This document shows positions 1 to 10,255 of a stretch of DNA of 64,000 bases, one piece after another. The translations under genes were made by a program, and so were the position numbers. The first letter of the stretch is position 1. Every line of letters begins with the position of its first letter. The notes under the pieces are model-generated. The model had not been told where the DNA came from. It worked only from the letters and a program-made list of their open reading frames with translations, and ran no database searches. Source of the stretch: Agaricus subrufescens (taxonomy: Eukaryota > Basidiomycota > Agaricomycetes > Agaricales > Agaricaceae); NCBI GenBank assembly GCA_029945375.1, contig CM057064.1, positions 2,232,001 through 2,296,000 on the forward strand, written 5' to 3'.

Positions 1-1255
1 GCTAGATCCGGTCAAGGTGCTCCTAGCGATCCTTGGCAACTGGTGGAGATGTTAAAAAACCAGATCTCCCAGTACCATGGTAAGGTCTTATTTTCTTTAT
101 CGCTCCTGCCTCACCGTTTTTTCAGCGGAATTGGATAAGTACATGAAATCTGCGGCCTTGCGACCGGAGGGTTCCCCACAACTTATAAGGCGACCGGCAA
201 GGCTTACAAAATTGGTCGATGATATGCAATTAACTGATCAGAAGTCTCTTTATAACCAATGCCGTGTAAGTGCAATTGGTATTTCTGTTTTTCTTTTTAC
301 TTATGAAAGTAGATCTTCGTGAAGGACAGGATGAAAAACTGTGGGATAAGGTTCTCAATGCTTTACAAGGATATTGACCCCACACAATTGACCGATACGG
401 TAAAACTGGTCCGTATTTATATCCCTCCTGCTCTTCAATTTCTCACGCTCATGTTTCAATCCTTTATCCATCTTTCAGGCAAAGACGGACCACCCCCGAC
501 TTCGAATGTATGAGTCGGACTGGGCCCTATATGAGATCATAAAGGGCACACTGAAGAATTCACGAAGCAATGCGAGGAAATCAAGTAGATGGTCTCAAAA
601 TGGCGCCTCACCATCGGCTGGAGATAGCCATGTGGATGAGACAGGAGATGACTCTAACGATGAAGGTGATGATGGGCCGGGATCTGTAAATGGTGTTGGG
701 GATAGTGAAGTGAATCCTGATGGGGACCTCTATGACGACAAAAGCACCCCCGATGACAATACCAGTGATCTCGATGATGACACTGGTGACGTTTGCAACG
801 ACAGTGGAGTTGTGCGCAACAGCAGTGCCAACGCTTTCACTGAACATGATCACTCTACAAACAGGGATGTATTACTTGAAGATGATGGTAGTGAAGATGA
901 GGTGATGGTGACTGAGGAGCGTACAGAGAGACCAGGGCCTGGTAGGCAGCCTGTTACTGCCAAGGCAGTCATTCCAGTTCAATCGCAACTGGCTGCGAAG
1001 AAAAGGCTGCGTGAAGATGGTAATGGAGATAACAAGGGGAGTACAGGCAAAGCGCAGCAGGGACAGAAGGAGAGGGCAGGAAGGGGGAAGAAGAGTGGTA
1101 AAACTACAGCTGGAGTGCCAGTACAACCAGGCCAGAGACCCGCTTTGCAGCGATCTTGCAAAACTGTCAATGATACTGACCAGGATTCCCGACCAGAGAA
1201 GCGGCGACGACAGATAGGTGGTGGACGTCATAACAACCCACTAACAGCTCAATGA
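1..1255 (+). CDS. uncharacterised acidic/basic protein, 3' part
   Basis: This is the downstream part of a gene that begins before the window. The frame is open from base 1 and continues through introns at about 79-124, 210-255 and 400-479, giving exons that contain the segments PEGSPQLIRRPARLTKLVDD, LTDQKSLYNQC and DRLRMYESDW-like text (…HPRLRMYESDWALYEIIKG…). The last exon runs to a TGA at 1253-1255. Residues encoded at about 620-900 form a long Asp/Glu-rich low-complexity tract, and those at about 990-1120 form a Lys/Arg-rich tract with KKR and RGKK clusters, so a nuclear location is possible. I do not recognise a catalytic domain. The globular N-terminal part looks conserved rather than random, but I cannot name its family. 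Exon joins are by eye. Confidence 0.55.
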
Positions 1256-2204
1256 AATACATCAGAGAGTTTGGAAGAAACTGCCTGGGGATGGTATAAG
1301 TGACGGTTGGGCAATAGGTAGTTTACTACTATTTTTTCCTTTACTTTGCTAGATCTTACCGTAGATTCTATTCAAAATTTCCATTTCTTTCTTTGTTACT
1401 GTCCGTATAATTCCACGACTAGCTCCATTTCCTAATACCATTGACTGAGTGAAGTACGTAGATGGTTTTGGTTTTTTTCCATACATTCATCTATATAAGT
1501 CCCTTGATACTACAGTTTTCAAATACATTTTGCATTGTTCAAAACCTAAATTTTTGTGGTTCTCAGAATTTTGCATACTACAAAAATCGGCGTGATTTTG
1601 ATTTTGAGGGGTGGTAAAAAAGCAGAATATCGTAGTTCTGATGCATTTTATACTACAAAACTAAGCATTTAAACTTGCTCGACAAGCTGTTTTTATCACC
1701 CATATTTGTCAATCCTTTATAACTCTGTGGACGGTAATTATACGACAGATACACTTGTTCTATACTAACTTCTTGGCCAATTTCTCAGGTAGTATTTTAC
1801 TAATCCTTTGGGTTCACAGAGTCATGATCAGGCGATCATCAACGCCTGGTTATAATTAGTTATCATCGTTAAGTCTGGCACTTGTGCATCAATTTCACAC
1901 AGGACTGCTACGAGCTACAGAACTTTCTGTGACAGGTCAATAAATCTTGAGACTTCCCGCTCGCATGTCAAAACAGCACTCGGAACTAGTCCGAGAGCTC
2001 ATGCTGTAGACTTGAACTCGTGCATTGATTCCCGCGTCCTAATGTAGACACATGCCCTTCATGTACACACCAGGAGTGAGCATCTGCCGCAATTGTTCGA
2101 GCAGAAGATCAAACTTATTTGAAAAGAAATACGAAGAGAACGTTATCAGAACAACATGAAGACTTTTTAGGTGTCAGATATCTATAACCGCGGCAGGAAT
2201 CACA
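1256..2204. other. intergenic, no gene seen
   Basis: AT-rich stretch between two convergent genes. No open frame longer than about 60 codons looks coding, and no RNA gene, TIR or tandem repeat was recognised. Confidence 0.5.
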
Positions 2205-4730
2205 TCAGTCAGCCAAACTCATGAGGAGAGGTAGTTCACGATTTTCCCCGTTACTACTCTCAACCACAGGGGAGGCGATATGTGTCATCTCCCACACTAC
2301 GGTCTTAGAACTGGAGAACCGGAACGAGGCCAATAAGACAGAAAGGACGACTTCTGTAATAGTCATGAAGAAGGTTGCAGAGCGCTAAAAATAGCACACT
2401 TACTCATCTCGAGCTGAGCAAATTTGAATCCGCTTATACCAAAGTGATGAGTGTTTGAACAATGCATATTGAAACCAACGGACTCACAGGCAAGCACGGC
2501 TGCCAGCCGAGAATGACATACTGTGGCAATCTGAATATGATTTCATTTCAAGCTGAAAAGATACGTACATATGCGAGTAGACACCCGGTATGTGGGCAGC
2601 GGACACGCTTTCAGGAAGTGGAGAAAGCCATCTTTCAGGCTTCCACTCATAAGAATCTGGGCCCCAGATGTCCGGATTGATGTTGGCGCCAAGGAGAGAT
2701 ATAATGACATTGGTTCCATCCCGGAGAAAGATTTCTGTGGCCTTCCTTCCAGTGGAATCCAATACGGGTTCAGACAGCGGTAAAACTGTGTCCTTGCGAG
2801 CACTAGCGAACAACAATTACCTTTAGTTTGAAATAAACATAAAAAGGAAACTGTGTACATCTTTATCGATCCGATGTTGCCCGGTGGATACCTATATATC
2901 TCAATCACTAGAAGCTCTAACACATTATTCGACAAATGACACTTACACCCTTAATGTTTCTCGACAGATTGCATCAAGATACGGAAGGGATACCAGCTGG
3001 TCGTAATCTAGTTGACCATTCTTTTGAGCTTCTCTTATTTCTCCTCGTAACTTCTCTTGAACGTCCTGGTGCTGGCTAAGAAGCCAGAGGGTTCGAGCTA
3101 ATGCGGAGGAAGTTGAATCCATTCCGGCAAAGACCAATGTTCTAATTTTATTTAGTGACTCAGCGCGATCTAACTATAAGAGCGACCCACGAGACCTAGG
3201 AATCAAGATTAAAATCTGAAAACAGAAGTTTAAACTCGCTCACCTGAGCAATGACTTCTTCATCTGTTAATCGATCTTCCACGGAGGCAGTTGTGTTAGC
3301 TCTCACTGGTATATTCAGGTTATCGAAGAACCAATGGGGAGTATTTCAAACATTACGCACTTAAGACACTTATAATATCTTTCTTATTCATTATCTCTGT
3401 GAAAACTGCAGGGTCAGAGCTGTCTAGAGCCTTCTTCTTTTCTTTGATAATATCAATAGAGGTTTGGTACATGACATCCACAACGTGCGCAAGTCTTCTC
3501 GGACGTTGCAAAGGGATCAGTTTCACAATGAGTTTTTTGACACGGGGGAAATCGCTGCCAAAGGGGAGATGAATTGGCCCGTAAAGAATATCAATGGTCC
3601 AGTAAGTAACGGTCTAGAAAATTGTTAGTGTACCCAACGAGGTAAGTTCAGCGTTCATACATAAAATTCTGTACTGCTGCTCTGTATGGGTGGCAGGCAT
3701 GATCATCGGTGAGTGTGTCAAATGAGTAGCCCATGCCACTCTGGCCGATGAGCTCCAATGCTGTTCGACCCAACCAATGCAGCATGTCAATTTCTTGTGG
3801 CCCATTATCAAGCTTGTTCTTCAGAGTTTCACGCAGCTACCGTAGAACGGTATTACTGAAATTATCCTGTTGAAATGAGAAGCAACACACTCTGTTCGTG
3901 ACCTCTTAGAAGAGAGGAACTATGAATGTGTGAGGAAAGGGTTTCAAGACACTGCCTGTGGTACAGGACTGCTTACTCATTTTTCGCATATGGTTGATTG
4001 AAAAGACAGGATTTAGCATCTTCCTTTGTTTGCGATGCTGTTCACCTAATGAACCATACCATTCAATACAATTTGCTGTTGCAATTTGGGACCCATACCG
4101 AGAGTTGATAGCACGCCTCTACCAAAGTAGATCGCAGTACGGCTATGAATCATTGTCAGCAGAGGTTGTCCCAGCTTACGATGAAGTACTTTACCTGACA
4201 AACGGTTCGTAAATCAGCTGGTCCTATGATCAAACGTATATGGTCAGTCATCAAAGTCAGAACGGGGAACATGGAACGGGGAACGAATACTGTTTACTTT
4301 GACAAGAATGTGATGGAGGGCTTTAGGGTCACAAGTAAAAAGCATTCGTTCCTATTTGTGAAGACTGAGTCGTATAGCAACAGTGTTATTGAACTTTGGC
4401 GTACACCAAATGCACCATTGAATGCCATAGTTGTGCCGTCTGAAAGATATTTGCTCAGGTCAAATATATGGGGCAAGCATCTGTACATACAGCGCTTTAA
4501 GATACCGTAATGGAAGTCCCACCCTTTCGAGTTGAACAATTGAGGAACATTGCCTGTCCAGCGGTCAGGGACGGCACAAGATTCATGAGTATGCACATAC
4601 CAAACAACCAGGACGGGGAGGGAGGTCCAACAAGTTTAGCAAGTGGTGATGTGGAGTGCCTGATCGCTCGCCATACAAAACGGCAGGAGAAATATATTAC
4701 GACCGCCTGTGTGAGAATAGCGAGAGACAT
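2205..4730 (-). CDS. cytochrome P450 monooxygenase, possibly a pseudogene
   Basis: Class II microsomal P450 (heme-thiolate monooxygenase) in about ten exons. The ATG at 4728-4730 starts a membrane anchor (MSLAILTQAVVIYFSCRFVW), followed by a proline hinge (GPPSPSWLFG). Other landmarks are CDPKALHHILVK, GEQHRKQRKML, the C-helix/F-G region EIDMLHWLGRTALELIGQ, the I-helix AGMDSTSS with its acid-Thr/Ser pair (about 3110-3137), the ExxR motif in RETLRV (about 2945), PERW (about 2620), and the heme-Cys loop FSAGSRACLGFKFAQLEM, which is split by an intron near 2480. The TGA lies at 2205-2207. One oddity: before LRETLKNKL the most homologous reading is VPLF-stop-EVTNR, with a TAA at 3907-3909 (minus strand). 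Splicing to an AG just after this codon would avoid it at the cost of a few residues. The gene is therefore either alternatively spliced or newly disabled. I did not assign a CYP family, and the substrate is unknown. Confidence 0.8.
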
Positions 4731-5255
4731 TGCTGTTAGGAAAAGTGGTTTTGACGTTTGAACTGGGCATGAGCCATTAAGAGCGTTATTTACGCTGATG
4801 AGTTGGGATCAGCTGACATTCCCCGTTATACATAGTCCTAGATTTTGGCAATAAAGTGGACGACTTCCCGCAGCGTCTGGAAACACAGAATTTTTTCTAA
4901 ATCTTATTTCATTTGAAACTCCGCCCGTCCATACTCAGGATATTAAACCGTAGACCGTTTAGAATAAATCAAGGCCAATAAACATAGGCTGGGATATAGA
5001 CTGTGATTATGAAATAGGATGGATAGTGCTTGCGTTCAGAACGGTTGACGCACGCACTTCTGCTCATTATGAGATGTCTGAAGATGATATTTCCTCTACG
5101 TATAAGTAAATGGCTGAACGACGACAGTGGTTGCAGCTACCGTTTACAGTTCACCCTTGGACTCGGGCTTTTACGGTCACTCCTCACTCGAGCCACAGGC
5201 ATCTGAGAGCACCTCATTCTGAGCAATGATGCACACTCAATCCGTAGCATTTTTC
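4731..5255. other. intergenic, P450 upstream region
   Basis: Upstream of the P450 start and directly 5' of the LINE insertion site. No coding frame or recognisable regulatory element was seen. Confidence 0.4.
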
Positions 5256-5270
5256 AATGATAGTGCACTC
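5256..5270. repeat. target-site duplication, left
   Basis: The 15-bp sequence aatgatagtgcactc is repeated exactly at 10241-10255, immediately after the poly(A) tail. This is the expected product of target-primed reverse transcription and fixes both ends of the LINE. Confidence 0.93.
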
Positions 5271-5272
5271 GT

Positions 5273-5782
5273 CTGGTCAAGAACAGCGCAAAGGGCGATA
5301 CTGCCACTTGCTACTTTGAGTTATGGGATTCCCAGACGGGCCACCGGCTTCATGCAGTTGCCGGTAGGACCATCATGTTCCTCGGGGGACGACTTCGCGT
5401 GTCGTCTGCCAAGGCTAATCCCGGGAGACCTCTGTGTACCAGATGTTGGGCATGGGGTCATCCCGCTGTCTCCTGTCGCGCCCGGGCCCCCCGGTGCGAC
5501 AGATGTCCCGGTACTCACTTCGCGGCTCACCACCAGGAGATGAGCTACTGCTGTCAGGCCAAGCCCAAGCTTGTCCCACCTCAACCGGCTACTCCTCAGG
5601 GACAGCCTTGTCCACACAAGCCGTGGTGCCCCAATTGTAAAGGGGAGCACGCGGCCTCTTCTCGCAGCTGCCCGTTCTGGGCCCACCGCTTCGATGAGCA
5701 GTGGATTCGGAACCGTTATTCTCAGGTCCGTTCTTTGAAACGTGGCCTACCTCTCACCGCTAATTCCTTCTCCCATGCCTAG
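5273..5782 (+). CDS. LINE ORF1 3' fragment, zinc-knuckle nucleic-acid-binding protein
   Basis: The frame is open from the insertion junction to a TAG at 5780-5782 with no start of its own, because the element is 5'-truncated. It holds a classic CCHC knuckle (CTRCWAWGHPAVSC), a Cys/His-rich second unit (CDRCPGTHFAAHH…CC) and a third (CPNCKGEHAASSRSC), as in Gag-like ORF1 proteins that package LINE RNA. The stop overlaps the first ATG of ORF2. Confidence 0.85.
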   Translation: MVKNSAKGDTATCYFELWDSQTGHRLHAVAGRTIMFLGGRLRVSSAKANPGRPLCTRCWAWGHPAVSCRARAPRCDRCPGTHFAAHHQEMSYCCQAKPKLVPPQPATPQGQPCPHKPWCPNCKGEHAASSRSCPFWAHRFDEQWIRNRYSQVRSLKRGLPLTANSFSHA

Positions 5783-8700
5783 ACAACCTAGGGGTGTGAT
5801 AGGAGATATGCGATTGCTTTCCCAGAATGTGAACCGTAATAGTTTACATCTGGAATATATGCTTGAAACGTTGAGATCTGATTATGACGTTTTATTTGTC
5901 CAAGAGCCTCCGAGGAAGCTCATTCGTCACACGGTCTCGTCTTCTGATAAAGAGGGCGAGCCGGTTTGGGGTTCCCCCAAACATCCGGATTGGCTCATGA
6001 TTGCTAATGTTGCCAACCCTAAGCGTGAGCCGCGTGTGTTGACCTATGTCCACAAGAGGCTCTCTAAATTGCGGCCCACTCTGCGAACGGACTTGGTGGA
6101 CCACCCAGATCTCCAGCTTATCACTATGTTTCTTAGTGAAGGCGCGGTTAATATTCTGAACGTCTATAACGACTCTCAGAACTCGGCTCTATTCTTCCTG
6201 AGGGGGATAGATGATCTTCGGCTTGGAGTCACACATATAGCTGCTGGTGACTTCAATTGCCACTCTTCCCAATGGGATCCTGAATGTGGGACCCATTCTA
6301 ATGTTGCCGAGTCCCTAGTGGACTGTATGTCATCCATGGGCCTAACTTGGTGCCAGCCAAGTAACCACGGAATTACCCATCGGCCGCATGATAGGCGGCT
6401 TAACGGATCTGTCATCGACTTAGTCTTTGGCAGCCAGGATCTTCGACGGGTCCCACCTGTCATAATTCACGACCTCACCGGTCCATCGGATCATCATCCG
6501 ATATCGGTGAGTGTCCCTCTTATGGATTTTGATGTTCGCATCGAGATCCAGACTATTCCTGACGAATCTGACGAGGAGACTCGTTTCGTTTCGTCGGCCG
6601 TCTGGGCCCTTAATGATATCCCTATGGGTGGATTAGGCCCAATGAGGACCCCTGAGGATATAGACAGAGTCGCGAGGCTCTTGTCTGATGCCTTTGCCAA
6701 TGCGTGGAAATCCCACGCTGTGGACAGGGTTATCACCACGCACTCCAAGTCCTGGTGGAATCAGGAGTGTAGTGACACCAAGCGTCAGTATTCATTGGAC
6801 AAGTCCAAGGATAATTGGCGTGCCTTCCGGCGAGCCACTAGGGCTGCCAAACGGGTTTTTTTCGATCATAAGATCGAAGAGATCTCACAGACTAACAAGC
6901 GGACGTGGGACCTGATGGAGTGGACGGGCCCACGTAAGCTTCCTTCCTTCACATCCATTAAGCATAATGGAGTAGCTTGTGTCGAATTACCACAGTTGTG
7001 GGAGGCACTACACGAAGTTTACAACGGCGCTGCTACCAACGCCGTTGACTTCGATATTATTGAGTCTTCCCCTAGCCTCGAAGAGAGGGAGTGGAAAGAC
7101 TTCTCAGACTATGAGATGTTGGACGCTTTAAAGGCGTGCTCGTCTCGTTCTGCCCCTGGGCCCGACCATGTTAAGTGGCGGCACCTCAAAGCCATTGTCC
7201 CTCAGTGTTTGGGGGTCCTGGTTCCCCTGGCTAATGCGTGCCTTCGGGTCGGGCACTGGCCGGATTATTTTAAGATGTCCTCGTCGGTTATCATTCCGAA
7301 GCCGAACAAGGCGTCTTATGACACCCCGCGGTCGTTCAGGCCTATTGCTCTATTGAACACTGTTGGGAAGCTTATAGAGAAGATGCTCTCGACTAGGCTC
7401 CAGTTTGATGCGGTCAAATATGGGGTCTTTGATGACGGCCAGTTCGGTGGTATCCGGCAGCGATCCACTGATGACGCGGGCCACTACCTTACCAACCTCA
7501 TACGTGTGGGGTGGGCTAAAGGTTTGCAGACTAGTGTCATTGCGTTTGATGTGGCACAGTTTTTTCCCTCACTGAATCACGAAGCTCTGATTCAGATCCT
7601 GGCGAAGCAGGGTTTCCCTCCCAACGTGGGGACCTTCTTCTCGTCCTATCTTGTTAACCGGAAGACCTCGTATCTATGGGGCGGAAACAAGTCTCCTTTC
7701 TTCAAGGCTGATGTGGGAGTGGGGCAAGGTTCTGCTTTGTCTCCAGTCCTCTCGGCCTTATACTTTGCAAAGATCATGCAAGTGTTCTTTGCATATTCAC
7801 ATCGCCTTGAGTGCGATTTGCTTTCTTACGTGGACGACGGGACATTGGTCTGTCAGTCCCGTGAGCTTTCTGACAATGTCCCACGCCTCGCCAAGGCGTA
7901 CGATGTTATGTTCCGCACTCTCGGCTCGTTTGGTCTATCTATGGAGCATTCGAAGACCGAATTGTTTCACTTTACGCGAAAGCGTAACCCTACGCTCCCA
8001 GAGGTGGCCCTTCCCGTGGGCCCTTATGGGAAGGACAACCCTCTCCGGGCCAAGGCTACCTGGCGGTACCTTGGCTTCTTCTTTGATCGCGGGCTCACTT
8101 TCAAGGAGCACGTGAGGTACTACACGACCAAGGCTTTTACTTCTGTGAAGGCGTTGGGCATGCTTGGCAACTCTGTTCGGGGTCTTCGTCCCACGGACAA
8201 GAGGCTTCTATACAGGACGTGTGTGTTGCCTGTTGCGACATACGGCTTCCTTTTGTGGTACAGTCCAAAAGGCCGGATCAAGGGCCTCTTGGACTCTTTT
8301 CGCAAGATGCAGCGTAGAGCTGCTCTTTGGATCACAGGAGCGTTTCGTACCTCCCCCACGGGCGGGGTTGAGGCCATTGCTGGTCTCATTCCGATCCATC
8401 TACATCTGAAGAAGTTGCGCACTAGGGCTATATTCCGCGTGCAAACTCTCTCTCCTAACCACCCGATCAGACGCTTCACTGGGTCTGGTCAGGAGGAACT
8501 GGCCCACCGGTTCCATAATGCCCACCTTCCGTTGAAGGTTCGGGAGAAGGTCAAGTCCTTTATTTCGGACTTGGGCCGTGCTGTTCCGAGTGTCCAGGAA
8601 CCTTTCGAGGCTGACTGCGTGGAGGCCCGGCCTGGATACCGCATTTTGGACGACTTCGGCGAGCGGATCTCGTTCGTCGATTCTCCGCCAGCTGGGGCGA

Positions 8701-9707
8701 TTAAAGATGATGCTGACATCTTGCGCCTTACTAATCTTCGGGCTTCCTATGAGGAAGTCCCACAAACTGTCATTTTGGGGACTGCCGCTTCGGTGGACCC
8801 CAAGGGCGAGCTTGAGGCGGCTTCGGCCGCTTCGGCTCAATGGGACTGGGGAGAAGGCGGCGAGGGCTTTAAACAGGACTTCTCCTTCCCACTGGGGCAC
8901 TCCACTCAGCAGGATGCTGAATTGGATAGTCTCACACGTGCCATCGACTTGGGCCTCAAAGTCCCGTGGGTGCGCAACATTGTCATATTCACAGGCGCCA
9001 TAACCATGGCGAGAGTCCTGATGGATCCGAAACCACACTCGGGTCAGCAGCTATCTTTGTTCGCTGCCCGTCGACTTCGGCCTTGGCTTTCCACCTTTGC
9101 GGAGGCCAGGGTCACTTTTGTCCATGCCAGGAATCACCTGGGATGGGGTCTTCCCGGGGTCTCTGCCAAGGACCTCAAGAATCACCAGGCCTACTACCGC
9201 TTTGGCGAGCATGGTACGCCTTGGACTACCTTAGCCTCTGAACGCCGCCGGGTTCAGAAGGCTTGCATGGATGAGTGGCACCGTCTGTTCCGCTCTCCAG
9301 ATTTCCGCGGAAATCAGTTTTTTGACCTCTATGAATACGAGGACAAGAAGAAGCGGTTGGTTCCGTCCTATGTTGGTGGTGGGACGTGGCTTTCCAGTAT
9401 CTTGATCAATGAGCCCCGCATGTGTGCGAGGGCCACGAGACTCATCCTGAACCACGGGCCTATTGCCGAGTACAGGATTCGCTTCAATGTTGGCGACTCT
9501 ATCACCGCCTACTGCCACTATTGCCGGTCTGGTGCAAACCAGACCCGTGATCATCTTCTTAACGAGTGCTATGCGCTCTCTCGGGCCAGACGTCAAGAGC
9601 GGTTTGTCACCCTCACGGAGGTCCTTGTCTACCTCGAAGATAATCCGTGGATTTTTTCGTTCGAGGAGCCGCCGGAAGAGATTCTTGCGCGGTTTTCACC
9701 TGAGTAG
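5775..9707 (+). CDS. LINE ORF2: endonuclease-reverse transcriptase
   Basis: A 1,310-residue polyprotein that nicks target DNA and reverse-transcribes the element RNA. The endonuclease domain (about residues 1-245) has the APE-type landmarks QNVN, QEPP, AAGDFN and SDHHPI. The RT domain (about 450-800) has FRPIALLNTVGKLIEKML, the DVAQFFPS catalytic Asp region, GVGQGSALSP and YVDD (7827-7838). A degenerate RNase H-like region follows at about 1040-1140, where the usual second Asp position reads IFTGAI. A C-terminal CxxC…HxxxxC finger (CHYC…HLLNEC, about 9513-9569) closes it. The frame is open further upstream to 5742, but the first in-frame ATG is 5775 and overlaps the ORF1 stop (ATGCCTAG), suggesting coupled termination-reinitiation. 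No stop or frameshift interrupts it, so it could encode active protein if transcribed, although the copy lacks its 5' end. Confidence 0.94.
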   Translation: MPRQPRGVIGDMRLLSQNVNRNSLHLEYMLETLRSDYDVLFVQEPPRKLIRHTVSSSDKEGEPVWGSPKHPDWLMIANVANPKREPRVLTYVHKRLSKLRPTLRTDLVDHPDLQLITMFLSEGAVNILNVYNDSQNSALFFLRGIDDLRLGVTHIAAGDFNCHSSQWDPECGTHSNVAESLVDCMSSMGLTWCQPSNHGITHRPHDRRLNGSVIDLVFGSQDLRRVPPVIIHDLTGPSDHHPISVSVPLMDFDVRIEIQTIPDESDEETRFVSSAVWALNDIPMGGLGPMRTPEDIDRVARLLSDAFANAWKSHAVDRVITTHSKSWWNQECSDTKRQYSLDKSKDNWRAFRRATRAAKRVFFDHKIEEISQTNKRTWDLMEWTGPRKLPSFTSIKHNGVACVELPQLWEALHEVYNGAATNAVDFDIIESSPSLEEREWKDFSDYEMLDALKACSSRSAPGPDHVKWRHLKAIVPQCLGVLVPLANACLRVGHWPDYFKMSSSVIIPKPNKASYDTPRSFRPIALLNTVGKLIEKMLSTRLQFDAVKYGVFDDGQFGGIRQRSTDDAGHYLTNLIRVGWAKGLQTSVIAFDVAQFFPSLNHEALIQILAKQGFPPNVGTFFSSYLVNRKTSYLWGGNKSPFFKADVGVGQGSALSPVLSALYFAKIMQVFFAYSHRLECDLLSYVDDGTLVCQSRELSDNVPRLAKAYDVMFRTLGSFGLSMEHSKTELFHFTRKRNPTLPEVALPVGPYGKDNPLRAKATWRYLGFFFDRGLTFKEHVRYYTTKAFTSVKALGMLGNSVRGLRPTDKRLLYRTCVLPVATYGFLLWYSPKGRIKGLLDSFRKMQRRAALWITGAFRTSPTGGVEAIAGLIPIHLHLKKLRTRAIFRVQTLSPNHPIRRFTGSGQEELAHRFHNAHLPLKVREKVKSFISDLGRAVPSVQEPFEADCVEARPGYRILDDFGERISFVDSPPAGAIKDDADILRLTNLRASYEEVPQTVILGTAASVDPKGELEAASAASAQWDWGEGGEGFKQDFSFPLGHSTQQDAELDSLTRAIDLGLKVPWVRNIVIFTGAITMARVLMDPKPHSGQQLSLFAARRLRPWLSTFAEARVTFVHARNHLGWGLPGVSAKDLKNHQAYYRFGEHGTPWTTLASERRRVQKACMDEWHRLFRSPDFRGNQFFDLYEYEDKKKRLVPSYVGGGTWLSSILINEPRMCARATRLILNHGPIAEYRIRFNVGDSITAYCHYCRSGANQTRDHLLNECYALSRARRQERFVTLTEVLVYLEDNPWIFSFEEPPEEILARFSPE

Positions 9708-10240
9708 GAGAGTGGCTTTTCGGGACACACTGGGTTGGGGTCCCTCCTGAAGGGTGAGTGTTGTAGTTCCGGGTTCTGCCGTCTCTGGGGTCTCGACGGG
9801 TGACTGGGGTCTGGGGGCGGTGTCTCGTCGATGCTGTCGGGTTAAGCCGGGTACTCCCCACTTGGCTTCCGGCAGATAGAACGACTGATACTTATGGGGG
9901 GTGAAACCCCGGGACTCCGGGATGATATTCCCTTAGTGGTCTTAGAGGGTAGGCGAAGGGACGAGACCTTGCCTGGGCGGAGGCCTGGTCTGGTGTTTAA
10001 GTCCTGATGGGCGTGTCTCTGTCTCGATCCGAGGAAGGAACACCGACCTCATTTTTCTTGCGACCTGCTGGAGCCCTGCCATGGAGGATGCATTTTTTGA
10101 GCTGGAAGGCGGCACGACGTCTTGGGTTTAGAGTTCTCTCTTTCTCCTTAATTAATTCTATTGCATGTATGTAGTAGGACCGGACTGCGATCGGGCGCCG
10201 GTATATAAATCATTTGATTTCAAAAAAAAAAAAAAAAAAA
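9708..10240 (+). other. LINE 3' UTR and poly(A) tail
   Basis: Non-coding tail of the element ending in about 19-21 A residues (10222-10240, with the A's of the duplication continuing). No second LINE copy is present in the window for comparison. Confidence 0.85.
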
Positions 10241-10255
10241 AATGATAGTGCACTC
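10241..10255. repeat. target-site duplication, right
   Basis: Exact copy of 5256-5270 directly after the poly(A) tail. The empty site would read from 5255 straight into 10241. Confidence 0.93.

Larger units (their letters stand above)
5271..10240 (+). mobile_element. 5'-truncated Tad-like non-LTR retrotransposon (LINE)
   Basis: A 4,970-bp insertion bounded by identical 15-bp direct repeats. It starts inside ORF1, so it is 5'-truncated. It contains an ORF1 remnant with CCHC-type zinc knuckles, a full-length ORF2 (endonuclease, reverse transcriptase, RNase H-like region, C-terminal zinc finger), about 510 bp of 3' UTR and a poly(A) tail at 10222-10240. The domain order (zinc-knuckle ORF1, APE-type endonuclease, RT, RNase H) fits the fungal Tad clade; the clade call is inferred from architecture and host, not from a tree. 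The perfect duplications, the uninterrupted ORF2 and the intact tail point to a recent insertion. Its codons are GC-richer than the surrounding intergenic DNA. Confidence 0.93.

Noticed and set aside
5742..5774. ORF2 start at 5742
   Set aside because: That codon is GTG; the first ATG in frame is 5775 and overlaps the ORF1 stop.
5321..9596. Several 60-210-codon minus-strand and off-frame ORFs across the LINE
   Set aside because: They are shadows of the GC-rich ORF1/ORF2 frames; none has a domain or independent start context.
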